DNA of 64,000 bases from Bacteroidales bacterium (GCA_004555245.1 SFIS01000003.1:1-64000), one strand, 5' to 3'. Counted from the first letter of the stretch, positions 1-8,643 are shown. A program made the numbers and translations. Notes: generated from the letters alone by a model not told the origin.

Positions 1-108
1 CACATACGCGCATGAGGGCTTGGAATAGGTATTTTTGTTTGAATTCATTGAACGACAATGGGTTCAAACTGACCTTTCATGTTTAGCGGACAACAATAAA
101 AAAGAAGT

Positions 109-1296
109 ATGAAAATCAAGACGAATTATCTCGCCCTCTTGATGGGCGTATGTGGCCTTGCCGCCTCGTGTTCATCCGACGACGACGTAGATGTGAATGT
201 AGTGTCCGGCACACAGTCGGCTCTCGATGCGGCGTGCAGCCAATGGCGTGTGGCACGTGCAGATTGGGAGCAGTCAGAGGCTTTCCTCTTCGGCGCTGCC
301 GACAAATATTCCATCGACCCGCACACCGACACGTGGCCGGTCGATCAGACAGCGTTGGCAAATGTCCTGCGCGACCAGAGCATCATGTCTGACATAGAGA
401 ACAAGGTGAAGCAGCTCAACTCCGGACTTCTCGGATATCACGGCATAGAATACGTCCTCTTCCGCAACGGATCGCCAAGAGACATCAGCCAGCTGACAAC
501 ACTTGAATATCAGTATGTCTGTGCCGTAGCCAAAGACCTGTGGCAGGCGACGTGCGTGCTGCAGACAACATGGGAGGGAGCGACAGGCGGTACGCGATAC
601 AACGAGGCAATAGCATATCTCGCATCGCACAACTCGCTCGACGATGACGGCAATGTCACCTCCGAAGGACTGAGCTACACAAACTTCGGTTCAAACTTCA
701 AGAACACGCCATCTGCCGAATACGACAGCAACCTCGACGCCACCATACAAATCATCGAAGGCGCACGCGACATCATCGGCGAGGTGGCAGGCTCGAAGAT
801 AGGTCTGCCCTGGTCGGGACAGGATGATTCGTACATCGAATCGCCATACGCATACAACTCTGTCGTTGACTTCTACGACAACATCGTCGGATGCCGCAAC
901 GCCCTCTACGGAGCCGTCGGAGCCACAACGCCAAACGACAAGTCGCTCATCTATTTCTGTCTCAACGCCGGCAATGCCACGCTCAGCTCGCAAGCCCAGA
1001 CAGTGCAGGAGAAACTCTCGGCGGCTCTCGGCAAAATCGACGCAATGAAGAAACCCTTCGCCCTGTACTACACCGACGCATCGGCAAAGACAGCCATCGA
1101 CGCTCTTGATGACCTTGACGCTGCACTCGAAGAGATGGAAGAAACGCTGAAAACCTTTGCCGGCAACGCCACGGTGGAGGCGCAATGCAAGGTCATCAAC
1201 GCAAACTATGTCGATAATGTCATTGTCAGAACCTACACCTCGCTATGCGACAATGCCGAGACACTCTACAAATCAATCGTCAACATAAAAAACTAA
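109..1296 (+). CDS. Imelysin-family (M75) lipoprotein
   Basis: A 395-residue protein with a lipoprotein signal peptide; the lipobox LAASC places the acylated cysteine at residue 21. The imelysin signature GxHxxE is present as GYHGIE (residues 109-114). Imelysin proteins are surface or periplasmic proteins usually tied to iron or haem uptake; enzymatic activity is doubtful in most members. It is followed after 6 bp by a di-haem oxidoreductase and then a cytochrome c assembly gene, so the three form an operon in which this protein probably handles iron or haem. The start is the ATG after an A-rich stretch, directly ahead of the signal peptide. Family call is firm; ligand is inferred. Confidence 0.88.
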   Translation: MKIKTNYLALLMGVCGLAASCSSDDDVDVNVVSGTQSALDAACSQWRVARADWEQSEAFLFGAADKYSIDPHTDTWPVDQTALANVLRDQSIMSDIENKVKQLNSGLLGYHGIEYVLFRNGSPRDISQLTTLEYQYVCAVAKDLWQATCVLQTTWEGATGGTRYNEAIAYLASHNSLDDDGNVTSEGLSYTNFGSNFKNTPSAEYDSNLDATIQIIEGARDIIGEVAGSKIGLPWSGQDDSYIESPYAYNSVVDFYDNIVGCRNALYGAVGATTPNDKSLIYFCLNAGNATLSSQAQTVQEKLSAALGKIDAMKKPFALYYTDASAKTAIDALDDLDAALEEMEETLKTFAGNATVEAQCKVINANYVDNVIVRTYTSLCDNAETLYKSIVNIKN

Positions 1297-1302
1297 ACAT
1301 CC

Positions 1303-2976
1303 ATGAGACATCAACTTTTCATTGCAGCGACATCAGCATTGCTCGTCATGTCATGCTCAGACAATGTCTCCGAACCGTTGTCGTGGGAGATTGGCGACGC
1401 AACGACAATAGAATATCCTGACGACTATTTCGCCGGAGGCCAGCTCGGCACGACAACCAACAACTCTTCCACGGCTTTCAAGCAGCCGTCGTTGGCAGTC
1501 GAAAACGCCGGCATGGTGACGGCTTTCAACGAGGGTGAGTATCTGTTTGAAAGTGACTTCAACACCAACACCTCGGGCGCTTTCCAGGGCTTGGGGCCTG
1601 TCTATGTGCGCCCGGGATGTCTGTATTGCCATCCGGGCTACGGACATGGAGCCCGCCAGAACACATATTCCGCCAACCTGCAGCGCAACGGCTACCTCCT
1701 GGTCATCTACGACAAGCTGACCGATGCCTACATCCGCTCGGTGGCAGGAATGCCGCAGACCGGTGCCGTCAAGCCGTTCAAAGCCCCTATCGACGAATCT
1801 CAGATAAAGATTGCCTGGCACAACTACACCGACGAATGGGGAAACAAGTTTGACGACGGCGAGACCTACGAACTTACTTATCCGGAGGTTAGCATACCAC
1901 CCTCGGCATACTATGCCCCCGTCGTCGTGCAACGCAACGGCAAGGATGTCGAGATTCCGGCATCAGAATATGCCGACGACATCGCCGTCCGCCTCGAATC
2001 CACCATCGGCATCTACGGCACCGGCCTTCTCGACGCCATCTCTGACGACGCCATCACTGCCCAGTGGAAAGCCGAATCGCCGTACGTCACCCTTAACCCT
2101 TCGCTCTGGGACCAGGCCACCGACACCTGGAAGAGCTACTACAGCAACTCGCTCCAGGGCGACGGCACCAAGTATGTGCGACGCTACACCTATGCCCTTA
2201 GCCGCGGGCCGGTGCTTGACGGAGCCGGAGCCAATGCCATCTGGAACATCACCAACGTCAACCGCCCCGACCGCCGATACCACTATCTCGACCTCGCAGG
2301 AACATACTATGCCGAGAAATCGTCGAAAGACCCCGAGGTGCAGGCCGGTTTCACCGAATACATCAACCGCATCGACCCCGACAGGAAACACCCCGAATGG
2401 CATACGGGCAATCTCGAAAGCGACATCAAGACATACCTGACGAGCAAGAGCCTCGACGCCGAGATGACCACAGAACAGTACAAGAACCTCATGATCTGGC
2501 ACAGAGGCCTCGCCGTCCCTGCCGCCCGCAACACCACTACCGACGATTTCAAGGCCGGCAAGGCTCTCTTCACCGAGATGGGATGCGCCACCTGCCACCG
2601 TCCGTCGTGGACTACAGGCAGCGACGAGATTCACGACCCCAACCTGCTCTTCACCAACAGCGACATGCCGCGCTATCCTTACCAGAAGATATGGCCCTAT
2701 ACCGACATGGTGCAACACCGTCTCTTCATGAAGAACGACATACGCACGGGCTGGTGCCGAACCACTCCTCTCTGGGGGCGCGGACTGGCAAGCAAGTGCG
2801 GTTCGGGCACTGAGCGCCTCCACGACTGCCGCGCACGCAATGTCATCGAGGCTGTCATGTGGCATGGCTGCACACAGGAGGGAGGAAGAAGTGATGCATA
2901 CGAATCGGTATTGAAGTTCAGGAAACTGTCGAAGAAAGAGCGCGACCAAGTCGTATTCTTCATCGAATCCATCTAA
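1303..2976 (+). CDS. Di-haem oxidoreductase (DHOR, DUF1111-type) lipoprotein
   Basis: A 557-residue exported lipoprotein (lipobox LVMSC, cysteine 18) with two CxxCH haem c sites: CLYCH at residues 106-110 and CATCH at 428-432. Spacing and length fit the putative thiol oxidoreductase/DHOR family, distantly related to MauG-type di-haem enzymes. The family is often encoded beside imelysin proteins in Bacteroidetes. It needs covalent haem attachment outside the cytoplasm, and the next gene supplies that machinery. The natural electron donor or substrate cannot be read from sequence. Confidence 0.85.
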   Translation: MRHQLFIAATSALLVMSCSDNVSEPLSWEIGDATTIEYPDDYFAGGQLGTTTNNSSTAFKQPSLAVENAGMVTAFNEGEYLFESDFNTNTSGAFQGLGPVYVRPGCLYCHPGYGHGARQNTYSANLQRNGYLLVIYDKLTDAYIRSVAGMPQTGAVKPFKAPIDESQIKIAWHNYTDEWGNKFDDGETYELTYPEVSIPPSAYYAPVVVQRNGKDVEIPASEYADDIAVRLESTIGIYGTGLLDAISDDAITAQWKAESPYVTLNPSLWDQATDTWKSYYSNSLQGDGTKYVRRYTYALSRGPVLDGAGANAIWNITNVNRPDRRYHYLDLAGTYYAEKSSKDPEVQAGFTEYINRIDPDRKHPEWHTGNLESDIKTYLTSKSLDAEMTTEQYKNLMIWHRGLAVPAARNTTTDDFKAGKALFTEMGCATCHRPSWTTGSDEIHDPNLLFTNSDMPRYPYQKIWPYTDMVQHRLFMKNDIRTGWCRTTPLWGRGLASKCGSGTERLHDCRARNVIEAVMWHGCTQEGGRSDAYESVLKFRKLSKKERDQVVFFIESI

Positions 2977-2987
2977 GAATACATGTC

Positions 2988-5174
2988 ATGCAATCATTGA
3001 TTTGTAATAAGTATATAGTTCTCATCAACACCCTATACACGCTCCTCGTAGTGTGTATGGGGTTTTCCACTGTCGTTGAGAAATTCTGCGGCAGGAGCTA
3101 TGTCTCTGAGGTGATTTACGGTTCGTGGTGGTTTGCTGCCTTGTGGGGTCTGACAGCCGCAGCCTCGATGCTGTATCTTGTCAGGAAGAAGGTCTTCCGC
3201 CGCTTTTCTGTCATGCTGCTGCACACTTCCTTCGTCGTCATCCTGACTGGTGCGCTGACCACTCGTCTCACGTCAAGTGAAGGAACGTTGCACCTTAGGA
3301 AAGGAGAGGCGGCTTCGTCTTTCACCGACAACAGCGGTGCGGCTTGCCCTCTGCCCTTTGCCGTCATTCTGAAAGATTTTGAGATTGTCCGTTATCCCGG
3401 CACGGATGCCGTGATGGACTACAAGGCCCACATCGTCGTTGACGGCACAGAAGAGGCGATGTGCATCTCGATGAACAACATCGGCAAGGTTTCCGGCTAC
3501 AGGTTCTATCAGTCGTCGTACGATGCCGATGCCCGGGGCACGGTGCTGCTCGTAGCCTCCGACCCCTACGGCATCGCCGTCACATACACCGGGTATCTCC
3601 TGCTGCTTGCCGGCCTGATACTTACGATGTTCTCCAAGCACAGCCGCCTGCGCCGTCTCCTGCGCATCGCCATGCGTCCAGCCTTGCCCGTGCTCGTCAT
3701 GTTTCTTTCATGCGGACAGGCACGGGGCGGCGAAACGGTTGACAAGGAGATAGCAGACGAGATGGCAGGGATAGCGGTGCTCTACAACGGACGAATCTGT
3801 CCGCTGAACACGGCAGCCACAGACTTTGTGACCAAACTTTGCGGCAAGAGCAGATGGCAAGGCTTGTCTGCCAACGAGATATTCCTGAGCTGGACTATCT
3901 TCTACACCGGGTGGGAGGACAAGCGAATCATCAAGGTGAAAGACAAGGAAGTGCAGAAGCTGTTAGGCATAGAAGGCCGATGGGCCTGCGTCAGGGATTT
4001 TTACACGTCACAGAACGAGTACAAGCTGAAAGACATGGTCAGTGATGTGTCATTGTCAGAATCTGCAAGAAAAGCCATACGTGAGGCTGACGAGAAGGTT
4101 CAGGTCATCACGATGTTCTACAACAGCGAACTGCTGCGGATATTCCCTCTCTCTAACCATGCTGCCATAGAGTGGCACAAGCCCGGCAGCACCGCGTTGC
4201 CAAAGGATGTGGGCGAGGCGGAGTTCCAGTTCATCAACCATGCCATGGACCATCTTGTCATGAGCATACTCTCGCATGACGTGAAGAAGGCAAAAGACAT
4301 CATTGCCAAAATCAGGCTGTATCAGAAAGAGAAGGCCGGCGACATTCTCCCCTCCCGTGCGGCGATGCAGGCCGAGATGCTCTACAACAGGCTGCAGTCA
4401 GCCGTGTGGCCGGTGGTTGCCAGCCTGCTGTCCAGCCTGTTGTTCTGCGTTATGTTTTTCTCGGCAAGACCAATGAGCAGAACAGGCGTCTGCCACACGG
4501 TCTTCAACCTGTCGCTGACAGTCTATATCACAGTGCTGGCGGGGCTTCGATGGTGGATAAGCGGCCATGTGCCTATGAGCAACGGGTTCGAGACAATGCT
4601 TTTCATGTCATGGATCTCGATGCTGCTGACACTTCTTCTGACAAGCCCCTTTCCCGTCATTAAGGCGTTCGGGCCTGTCGTGTCGTCATTCTGTCTGCTT
4701 GTGGCAGTGCTTGCAAGCGGCAGTCCGCAGGTCACACAGCTCATGCCCGTCCTGCAGTCTCCGCTTCTTGCCGTCCATGTCTTCTTCGTCATGATGTCAT
4801 ATTCAATCATAGCCGTCATGACACTCATAGCCGTCCGGTGTCTGTCATTGCGTCGGTTCACGTCCGAGGCAGAGCGCATGACAGCGCTGTCACAGCTTCT
4901 GCTCTATCCTGCCGTAGCCTTTCTTGCCGTCGGCATCTTCACCGGTGCGGTGTGGGCAAACGTTTCCTGGGGCAGCTACTGGTCGTGGGATCCGAAAGAG
5001 ACGTGGGCTCTGATAACGCTGATGGTCTATGCCGTCCCGCTTCATCAGTCATCGCTGTGGCAGAGCCGCAAGCCGCAATCCTATCATTGGTTTGTGCTTC
5101 TGTCGTTCCTCTCAGTCCTGATGACGTATTTCGGGGTCAATCATTTCCTGTCCGGGATGCATTCATACGCATAG
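2988..5174 (+). CDS. ccsBA: Cytochrome c biogenesis protein, ResB/CcsB-CcsA fusion
   Basis: A 728-residue membrane protein. The N-terminal third resembles ResB/CcsB, with transmembrane helices around a periplasmic loop. The C-terminal third is CcsA-like and carries the tryptophan-rich WWD motif (WGSYWSWDPKETW, about residue 661). Conserved histidines flank it, one in LAVHV and one near the C-terminus in GMHSY. CcsBA moves haem across the membrane and ligates it to CxxCH apocytochromes (system II). Its position 11 bp after the di-haem protein suggests dedicated maturation of that protein. This fusion is common in Bacteroidetes. Confidence 0.9.
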   Translation: MQSLICNKYIVLINTLYTLLVVCMGFSTVVEKFCGRSYVSEVIYGSWWFAALWGLTAAASMLYLVRKKVFRRFSVMLLHTSFVVILTGALTTRLTSSEGTLHLRKGEAASSFTDNSGAACPLPFAVILKDFEIVRYPGTDAVMDYKAHIVVDGTEEAMCISMNNIGKVSGYRFYQSSYDADARGTVLLVASDPYGIAVTYTGYLLLLAGLILTMFSKHSRLRRLLRIAMRPALPVLVMFLSCGQARGGETVDKEIADEMAGIAVLYNGRICPLNTAATDFVTKLCGKSRWQGLSANEIFLSWTIFYTGWEDKRIIKVKDKEVQKLLGIEGRWACVRDFYTSQNEYKLKDMVSDVSLSESARKAIREADEKVQVITMFYNSELLRIFPLSNHAAIEWHKPGSTALPKDVGEAEFQFINHAMDHLVMSILSHDVKKAKDIIAKIRLYQKEKAGDILPSRAAMQAEMLYNRLQSAVWPVVASLLSSLLFCVMFFSARPMSRTGVCHTVFNLSLTVYITVLAGLRWWISGHVPMSNGFETMLFMSWISMLLTLLLTSPFPVIKAFGPVVSSFCLLVAVLASGSPQVTQLMPVLQSPLLAVHVFFVMMSYSIIAVMTLIAVRCLSLRRFTSEAERMTALSQLLLYPAVAFLAVGIFTGAVWANVSWGSYWSWDPKETWALITLMVYAVPLHQSSLWQSRKPQSYHWFVLLSFLSVLMTYFGVNHFLSGMHSYA

Positions 5175-5347
5175 CGGTAATGGCTATACTAAGCGAGATT
5201 TGTCCTTGGACCCACTGACCGTAGGGAGGTAATGCTGTCGTAAAATATCTCGTGAGGGGGAATAGCCTTACAGGCTGGTCTTTAATTACATTCGATACTT
5301 GAGTTTCTTTCTTATGCAAAAACCTCTCAACTCGCAACTGAAAACAA

Positions 5348-6007
5348 TCACCTTGTCAACTCCGAATAGTCAATCAGCCCGGCTCTCAACGCATATTTCG
5401 TAGCCTCGTAGATGGTGCTGACGTTAATCTTCCGGAAGATATTCTTCTTGTGTGTGATGATGGTGTGTACGCTCGACCCTCTCTCGTTTGCTACCTCCTT
5501 CACGGATTTTCCGAATGCGATGAGGCGCAGCACTTCTATCTCTGTCGCTGTCAGACGCGCCTGCTCTAACAGCGACTTCCCTTCGTGGGGCGCAAGCAGT
5601 ACGTGCGCCATCCGCTGGCATACATACCGCGCCCCGTCAGATGCGTTGACGACGGCGGCGGCAATCTCATGAGCCGAATCGTTTTTCAGGAGAAGGGAGA
5701 AGCGGCTGTTGGCAGCGACGCTGCGCACGATATTCTCCGGCAGCTCGTTGCTGAAGAGCACCCACATCGCCTCTTTGAAACATTCAGAGAGGTTGAGAAG
5801 CTCTTCTGCGCTTGTCAGGATGTTTGTCACGTCGATTACGACGACAGACAGGGGCTTCTCTTTCAGCGTCGAGATGACATCGTCCATCGTCGCCGCCCTC
5901 GTTATCTCCATGCCGTCGTTGATAGCAGTCGATGCCTTGACGAGGGTTCTCAGTCCGAGACGCGTTATGTCCTGTCTGTCTGCCAATATGATGTGTCTGC
6001 GTTGCAT
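5348..6007 (-). CDS. LuxR/NarL-family response regulator
   Basis: A 219-residue two-domain regulator. Residues 1-120 look like a receiver domain (acidic pocket in ILADRQD, putative phospho-acceptor D in VVVIDV, lysine in LLKND). The C-terminal HTH shows the LuxR pattern (LTATEIEVLRLIAFGKSVKEVA, HTIITHKKNIFRKI). An upstream in-frame ATG at 6079 would add 24 residues; the ATG at 6007 fits the receiver start MQRRHIILADRQ. It lies on the same strand 261 bp beyond the JAMM gene, with a MITE between. No histidine kinase is adjacent. It is a candidate regulator for the sulfur island by position only. Confidence 0.85.
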   Translation of the reverse strand: MQRRHIILADRQDITRLGLRTLVKASTAINDGMEITRAATMDDVISTLKEKPLSVVVIDVTNILTSAEELLNLSECFKEAMWVLFSNELPENIVRSVAANSRFSLLLKNDSAHEIAAAVVNASDGARYVCQRMAHVLLAPHEGKSLLEQARLTATEIEVLRLIAFGKSVKEVANERGSSVHTIITHKKNIFRKINVSTIYEATKYALRAGLIDYSELTR

Positions 6008-6085
6008 AGGATAATAGGTTTGTCGGGGTTGGTTTCTGTTCAGTTGACGGGTCAACATGAAGAACCAACTCGTCAGCATGTCAAC

Positions 6086-6285
6086 TTAAGGGTGGTTCTA
6101 CAAATTAGCTTTGTTAGATTTTGAGATTGTTTTCGAGGACAAATTGAAAGTTGGAGAGGGAGCGTAGCGGGCTACGTGACCGATACAACTTACAATTTGC
6201 ACCGAAAAGAATCCAAAAGCTGACAAAACGTGGATTCATAACATTTGTCATTTTTAACGGTGGTAATTTATAGAACCACCCTTAA
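6086..6285. mobile_element. MITE-like element, 200 bp, 22-bp terminal inverted repeats
   Basis: The ends are TTAAGGGTGGTTCTA (6086-6100) and its exact reverse complement (6271-6285). The match extends to 22 bp with one mismatch (6086-6107 against 6264-6285). Nested inside is a second imperfect inverted repeat (about 6132-6153 against 6186-6208) and a central palindrome GTAGCGGGCTAC (6164-6175). There is no open reading frame. This is the anatomy of a non-autonomous miniature element or a large hairpin. No target duplication is obvious. Its right end forms the last codons and stop of the JAMM gene. Confidence 0.8.
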
Positions 6286-6666
6286 ATGTGTCTCTTTCTC
6301 CACGACCTCGCCGTTCAGAATTCTGAAGGAGTTGAGGCAGATGCCGTTGTGGAGGGAGAGGATAGCGTAGCTTATCGACGGGTCGTTAGCCAACCGCAGG
6401 TCTTCGGCCGACGGGCGTGAGGGAGAAGCGGGGTGGCTGTGCCAGTTGGCGAGAATCGCCAGCCCCTTGCCGCGGGCGTATCTCAGTGCGGCGAACTGTT
6501 CTCTTGCGTCGAACGAGAAATGTTCTGCCGAGTGGTCGGTGTTCGTCATCGGATAGTTTTCCGTCACAGTGCCGTCCTGTCCCAGGAGGTATCCGCACGT
6601 TTCGAGTGGTGCGTCCTGCTCCGCCTGTCTTATCATCTGTTGTATTACGTTCCGTTCAATTTTCAT
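6268..6666 (-). CDS. JAMM/MPN+ metallopeptidase (M67), putative carrier-protein peptidase
   Basis: A 132-residue single-domain M67 peptidase with a complete JAMM zinc site: E22, then H76-x-H78-x7-S86-xx-D89 (read as NWHSHPASPSRPSAED). Prokaryotic members next to ThiS/ThiF-like genes trim or deconjugate small ubiquitin-like sulfur carriers, for example Mec+ with CysO or HcyD with HcyS. It starts 3 bp after the ThiF-like gene ends, so the pair is co-translated. The last five codons (LRVVL) and the stop lie inside a MITE terminal repeat, so the native C-terminus was probably replaced. The catalytic core is untouched. Confidence 0.88.
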   Translation of the reverse strand: MKIERNVIQQMIRQAEQDAPLETCGYLLGQDGTVTENYPMTNTDHSAEHFSFDAREQFAALRYARGKGLAILANWHSHPASPSRPSAEDLRLANDPSISYAILSLHNGICLNSFRILNGEVVEKETHLRVVL

Positions 6667-6669
6667 GTC

Positions 6670-7479
6670 TCAGTGGTTTTTCAGGTCGCACGCCGCCTGT
6701 TCGTAGTCTATGAGGCGGTCGATGGTGGGCTGTGCGCCGCATATCGGACAGGTGTCGCGCCGTTTCACCTTTACTGTCGTGAATCTCATTGTCTTGGCGT
6801 CGAAGGTGAGCAGCCGGTCGGTCAGCAGCTCTCCCACGCCGGTGAAATATTTCAGTGTCTCCGCCGCCTGTATCGTGCCCAGCATCCCGGCGATGGCGCC
6901 GAGCACGCCCGCCTGCGAGCAGGTGGGTACGGCTCCGGGAGGCGGCGGCTCCTTGAACAGACAACGGTAGCATGCCGTGCCGGGCAGATGGGTGAAGGTC
7001 TGTCCGTTGAAACGCAGTATGCCGCCGTGCGAGAATGGTTTCCCCGCCATGACGCAGGCATCGTTGATGAGGAATTTCACGGGAAAATTGTCCGTGCCAT
7101 CGACGATGAAGTCGTAGCCGCTGATGATGTCAATGGCATTCGACGCGTCGAGGAACTCCTGGTATGTATCGACTTTCACATCGGGGTTAATGGCGTTGAT
7201 TTTCTCTTTCGCGCTCTCAACCTTCGCCACTCCGACATCTTTCGTGAAGTGTATCACCTGACGCTGCAGATTGCTCAGATCCACGACATCCGCATCGACA
7301 ATGCCTATCGTGCCTATGCCTGCCGCCGCGAGATATAGGGAGACGGGAGCTCCGAGGCCTCCGGCTCCGACGACCAGCACCCTGGCGTTCATGATTTTCT
7401 CCTGTCCTTCAACGCCGACATCCTGCAGAAGGATGTGGCGCGAATAGCGTTTGATCTGTTCTTCCGTGAAATCCATCAT
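6670..7479 (-). CDS. ThiF/MoeB/HesA-family E1-like adenylyltransferase
   Basis: A 269-residue enzyme with the nucleotide-binding motif VVGAGGLG (residues 35-43), the downstream acidic/arginine stretch VDADVVDLSNLQRQ, two zinc-binding CxxC pairs (CYRC 170-173, CPIC 244-247) and C187 in PTCSQAG at the position of the catalytic or persulfide cysteine. The family adenylates the C-terminal glycine of ThiS/MoaD-like carriers and helps make the thiocarboxylate. The start overlaps the stop of the carrier gene (ATGA-type coupling). With the JAMM peptidase it forms a three-gene cassette like hcyS-hcyF-hcyD or cysO-mec. Assignment to methionine/cysteine rather than thiamine or Moco synthesis is inferred from that context. 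Confidence 0.9.
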   Translation of the reverse strand: MMDFTEEQIKRYSRHILLQDVGVEGQEKIMNARVLVVGAGGLGAPVSLYLAAAGIGTIGIVDADVVDLSNLQRQVIHFTKDVGVAKVESAKEKINAINPDVKVDTYQEFLDASNAIDIISGYDFIVDGTDNFPVKFLINDACVMAGKPFSHGGILRFNGQTFTHLPGTACYRCLFKEPPPPGAVPTCSQAGVLGAIAGMLGTIQAAETLKYFTGVGELLTDRLLTFDAKTMRFTTVKVKRRDTCPICGAQPTIDRLIDYEQAACDLKNH

Positions 7480-7688
7480 GCCGCGCCTCCTCCCATGAAA
7501 TAGAGAAAATCTACTTCGTCGCCTTCCTTTATGATGATGTTCTCCCAGCCTTCGCGCTCGGCAAACTCTCCGTTCACCTGCACTGACACCATGTCAGGCT
7601 GCGAGACGTTGTTCGCCGTAAGCAGTTGCCGCACGTTCACCGGGAGAGTGGTCTCTGTCTGTTCTCCGTTTAGAATAATCTTTGCCAT
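7476..7688 (-). CDS. ThiS/MoaD-like sulfur-carrier protein with blocked C-terminus (GGG-AA)
   Basis: A 70-residue ubiquitin-fold sulfur carrier starting MAKIILNGEQ; a longer in-frame start at 7742 is unlikely because it would lie upstream of the promoter. The fold signature is short beta strands ending in EGDEVDFLYFMGGG. Mature ThiS and MoaD end in GG; here two alanines follow, so the diglycine is masked. Carriers with such tails (HcyS of Wolinella) are trimmed by a JAMM partner before adenylation, and a JAMM gene is in this operon. A -33/-7 promoter lies about 35 bp upstream. Confidence 0.87.
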   Translation of the reverse strand: MAKIILNGEQTETTLPVNVRQLLTANNVSQPDMVSVQVNGEFAEREGWENIIIKEGDEVDFLYFMGGGAA

Positions 7689-7721
7689 AGTTCTTTTGCG
7701 TGTTTGTTGAAAATTGTGATG

Positions 7722-7779
7722 CAAAGTTACGCCTTTTTGCAATGGCAGACAATACCACAGTGATGGTATTTACTATACC
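7722..7779 (-). promoter_or_regulatory. Promoter of the thiS-like operon with paired GGTAT sites
   Basis: Read leftward: GGTAT (7779-7775), 18 bp, GGTAT (7756-7752), 22 bp, then TAACTTTG (7729-7722), the Bacteroidetes -7 element. A TTG at 7752-7750 sits 20 bp before it as the -33 element. The inner GGTAT is also the right half of a palindrome ATACC-N8-GGTAT (7752-7769). The same 58-bp layout occurs at 7817-7874 and 13371-13428. The inner site overlaps -33, so a bound factor could repress or activate. Confidence 0.8.
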
Positions 7780-7816
7780 ATAAATGTATTATACGGGGCG
7801 AAGCTAATACTGTTGT

Positions 7817-7874
7817 GGTATGAAAAATACCGCTTGTGTGGTATTTTCGGGAAATCTGATTCTCCGTAACTTTG
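7817..7874 (+). promoter_or_regulatory. Rightward promoter toward the SusC-like gene, same GGTAT architecture
   Basis: GGTAT at 7817-7821, 18 bp, GGTAT at 7840-7844, 22 bp, TAACTTTG at 7867-7874. The inner GGTAT is the right half of ATACC-N8-GGTAT (7827-7844). No TTG stands at the -33 position, which hints at activator dependence. The transcript would enter the leader RNA element at once. The nearest coding start to the right is at 8644, so the leader would be about 765 nt unless a second promoter exists. Confidence 0.75.
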
Positions 7875-7968
7875 CACCCGGAAAATCAGAGACGGGCACC
7901 ATGCCGATGCGATGCTCCGCCCCGCATCATCATGACAAGCCCGATTTTCCGTGTGCGAGGAAGCACCC
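7875..7968 (+). promoter_or_regulatory. Candidate structured leader RNA, copy 1
   Basis: It begins directly after the -7 element. A rod-like fold can be drawn: GGAAAATC pairs with GATTTTCC, GGGC with GCCC, CATG with CATG, and ATGCG with CGCAT around a loop rich in CTCCGC. The asymmetric internal loops AGAGAC and ACAA are shared with the other copies. A short hairpin GTGC-GAGGAA-GCAC follows (7952-7965). The same element precedes the dsrE-like gene and the NrdJ-like gene. I do not recognise it as a known riboswitch class. Confidence 0.65.
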
Positions 7969-8028
7969 GAAAAATCGGAGACGGGCACCATGCCGATGTG
8001 ACGCTCCGCTCCGCAGCAACATGTGATA
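7969..8028 (+). repeat. Truncated tandem copy of the leader element
   Basis: Starting with GAAAAATCGGAGACGGGCAC, this repeats the 5' half of the leader element with a changed apical hairpin, but lacks the GACAAGCCC strand that would close the rod. It looks like a decayed tandem duplication of copy 1. Confidence 0.65.
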
Positions 8029-8090
8029 CCTATAGAGTCACGGTATTATATTGCTTTCAGGACAGACGGGCACTTCGTCATATTGGTGTA

Positions 8091-8535
8091 ATAGTATCAT
8101 ACAGCCACACGGCTGACACTTTCTTGCACGTCAGAGAAGACCGGAAAATCATGTTTTTCGGGTCGGAAAATACGGTTCGGAGTGCTGACAGCAGCCTTTC
8201 AGGGTGTCAGTTTGAGTGTCTTGAATACCAAGATAGTCAAAGTGGGACGGCAAAACAGTCAAAGTGAGACGGCAAGATTGACTTGATGATGATGCAAGAT
8301 TGACTGTCTTGGACCCATTTTCGCGGGTTTTTACCGAAAAAAATACAGGAAGAAAAGTTGCGGGATGTGATATATCATTGATTATCAGCAATATGCGCAG
8401 CAAGCAGGAAAACGTCAAAAAAATGCCATAGAACTAACCTCGGGAAGGCGCGGCAGATTTCAAGGCAGAATTTCGTTGTCAAGATAGTATCATATATACC
8501 TCTATGATGGCAGCGGCTGATACTATTTTATCATG
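8091..8535. repeat. 445-bp intergenic element, copy A
   Basis: A non-coding block that matches 32545-32989 along its length with many substitutions and small indels. Shared landmarks in the same order: GGCTGACACTTTCTTGCAC near the left end, GAAAATCATGTTTT, CAAGATAGTCAAAGTG, GCAAGATTGACTTG, and TGATACTATTTTATCATG at the right end. Both ends hold GTATCAT / ATGATAC inverted motifs, and the interior has several GCAAGAT-type repeats. It occupies most of the gap before the SusC-like gene. No protein or transposase is evident. It could be a degenerate mobile unit or a large RNA. Confidence 0.75.
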
Positions 8536-8643
8536 CCGGGACAATAGGAAACCACTTGCGTGTGAACAATGCGAAAAGACACCGGCCTACAAAAGAAATC
8601 GTAAACAGTACATATATATAATAATGTAAAAAGCAAAAGAATT

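Noticed and set aside
8149..8418. Small protein gene on the minus strand in the 445-bp element
   Set aside because: The matching frame in copy B is shorter and only a short stretch aligns, so coding is not supported; kept as a question in the findings.
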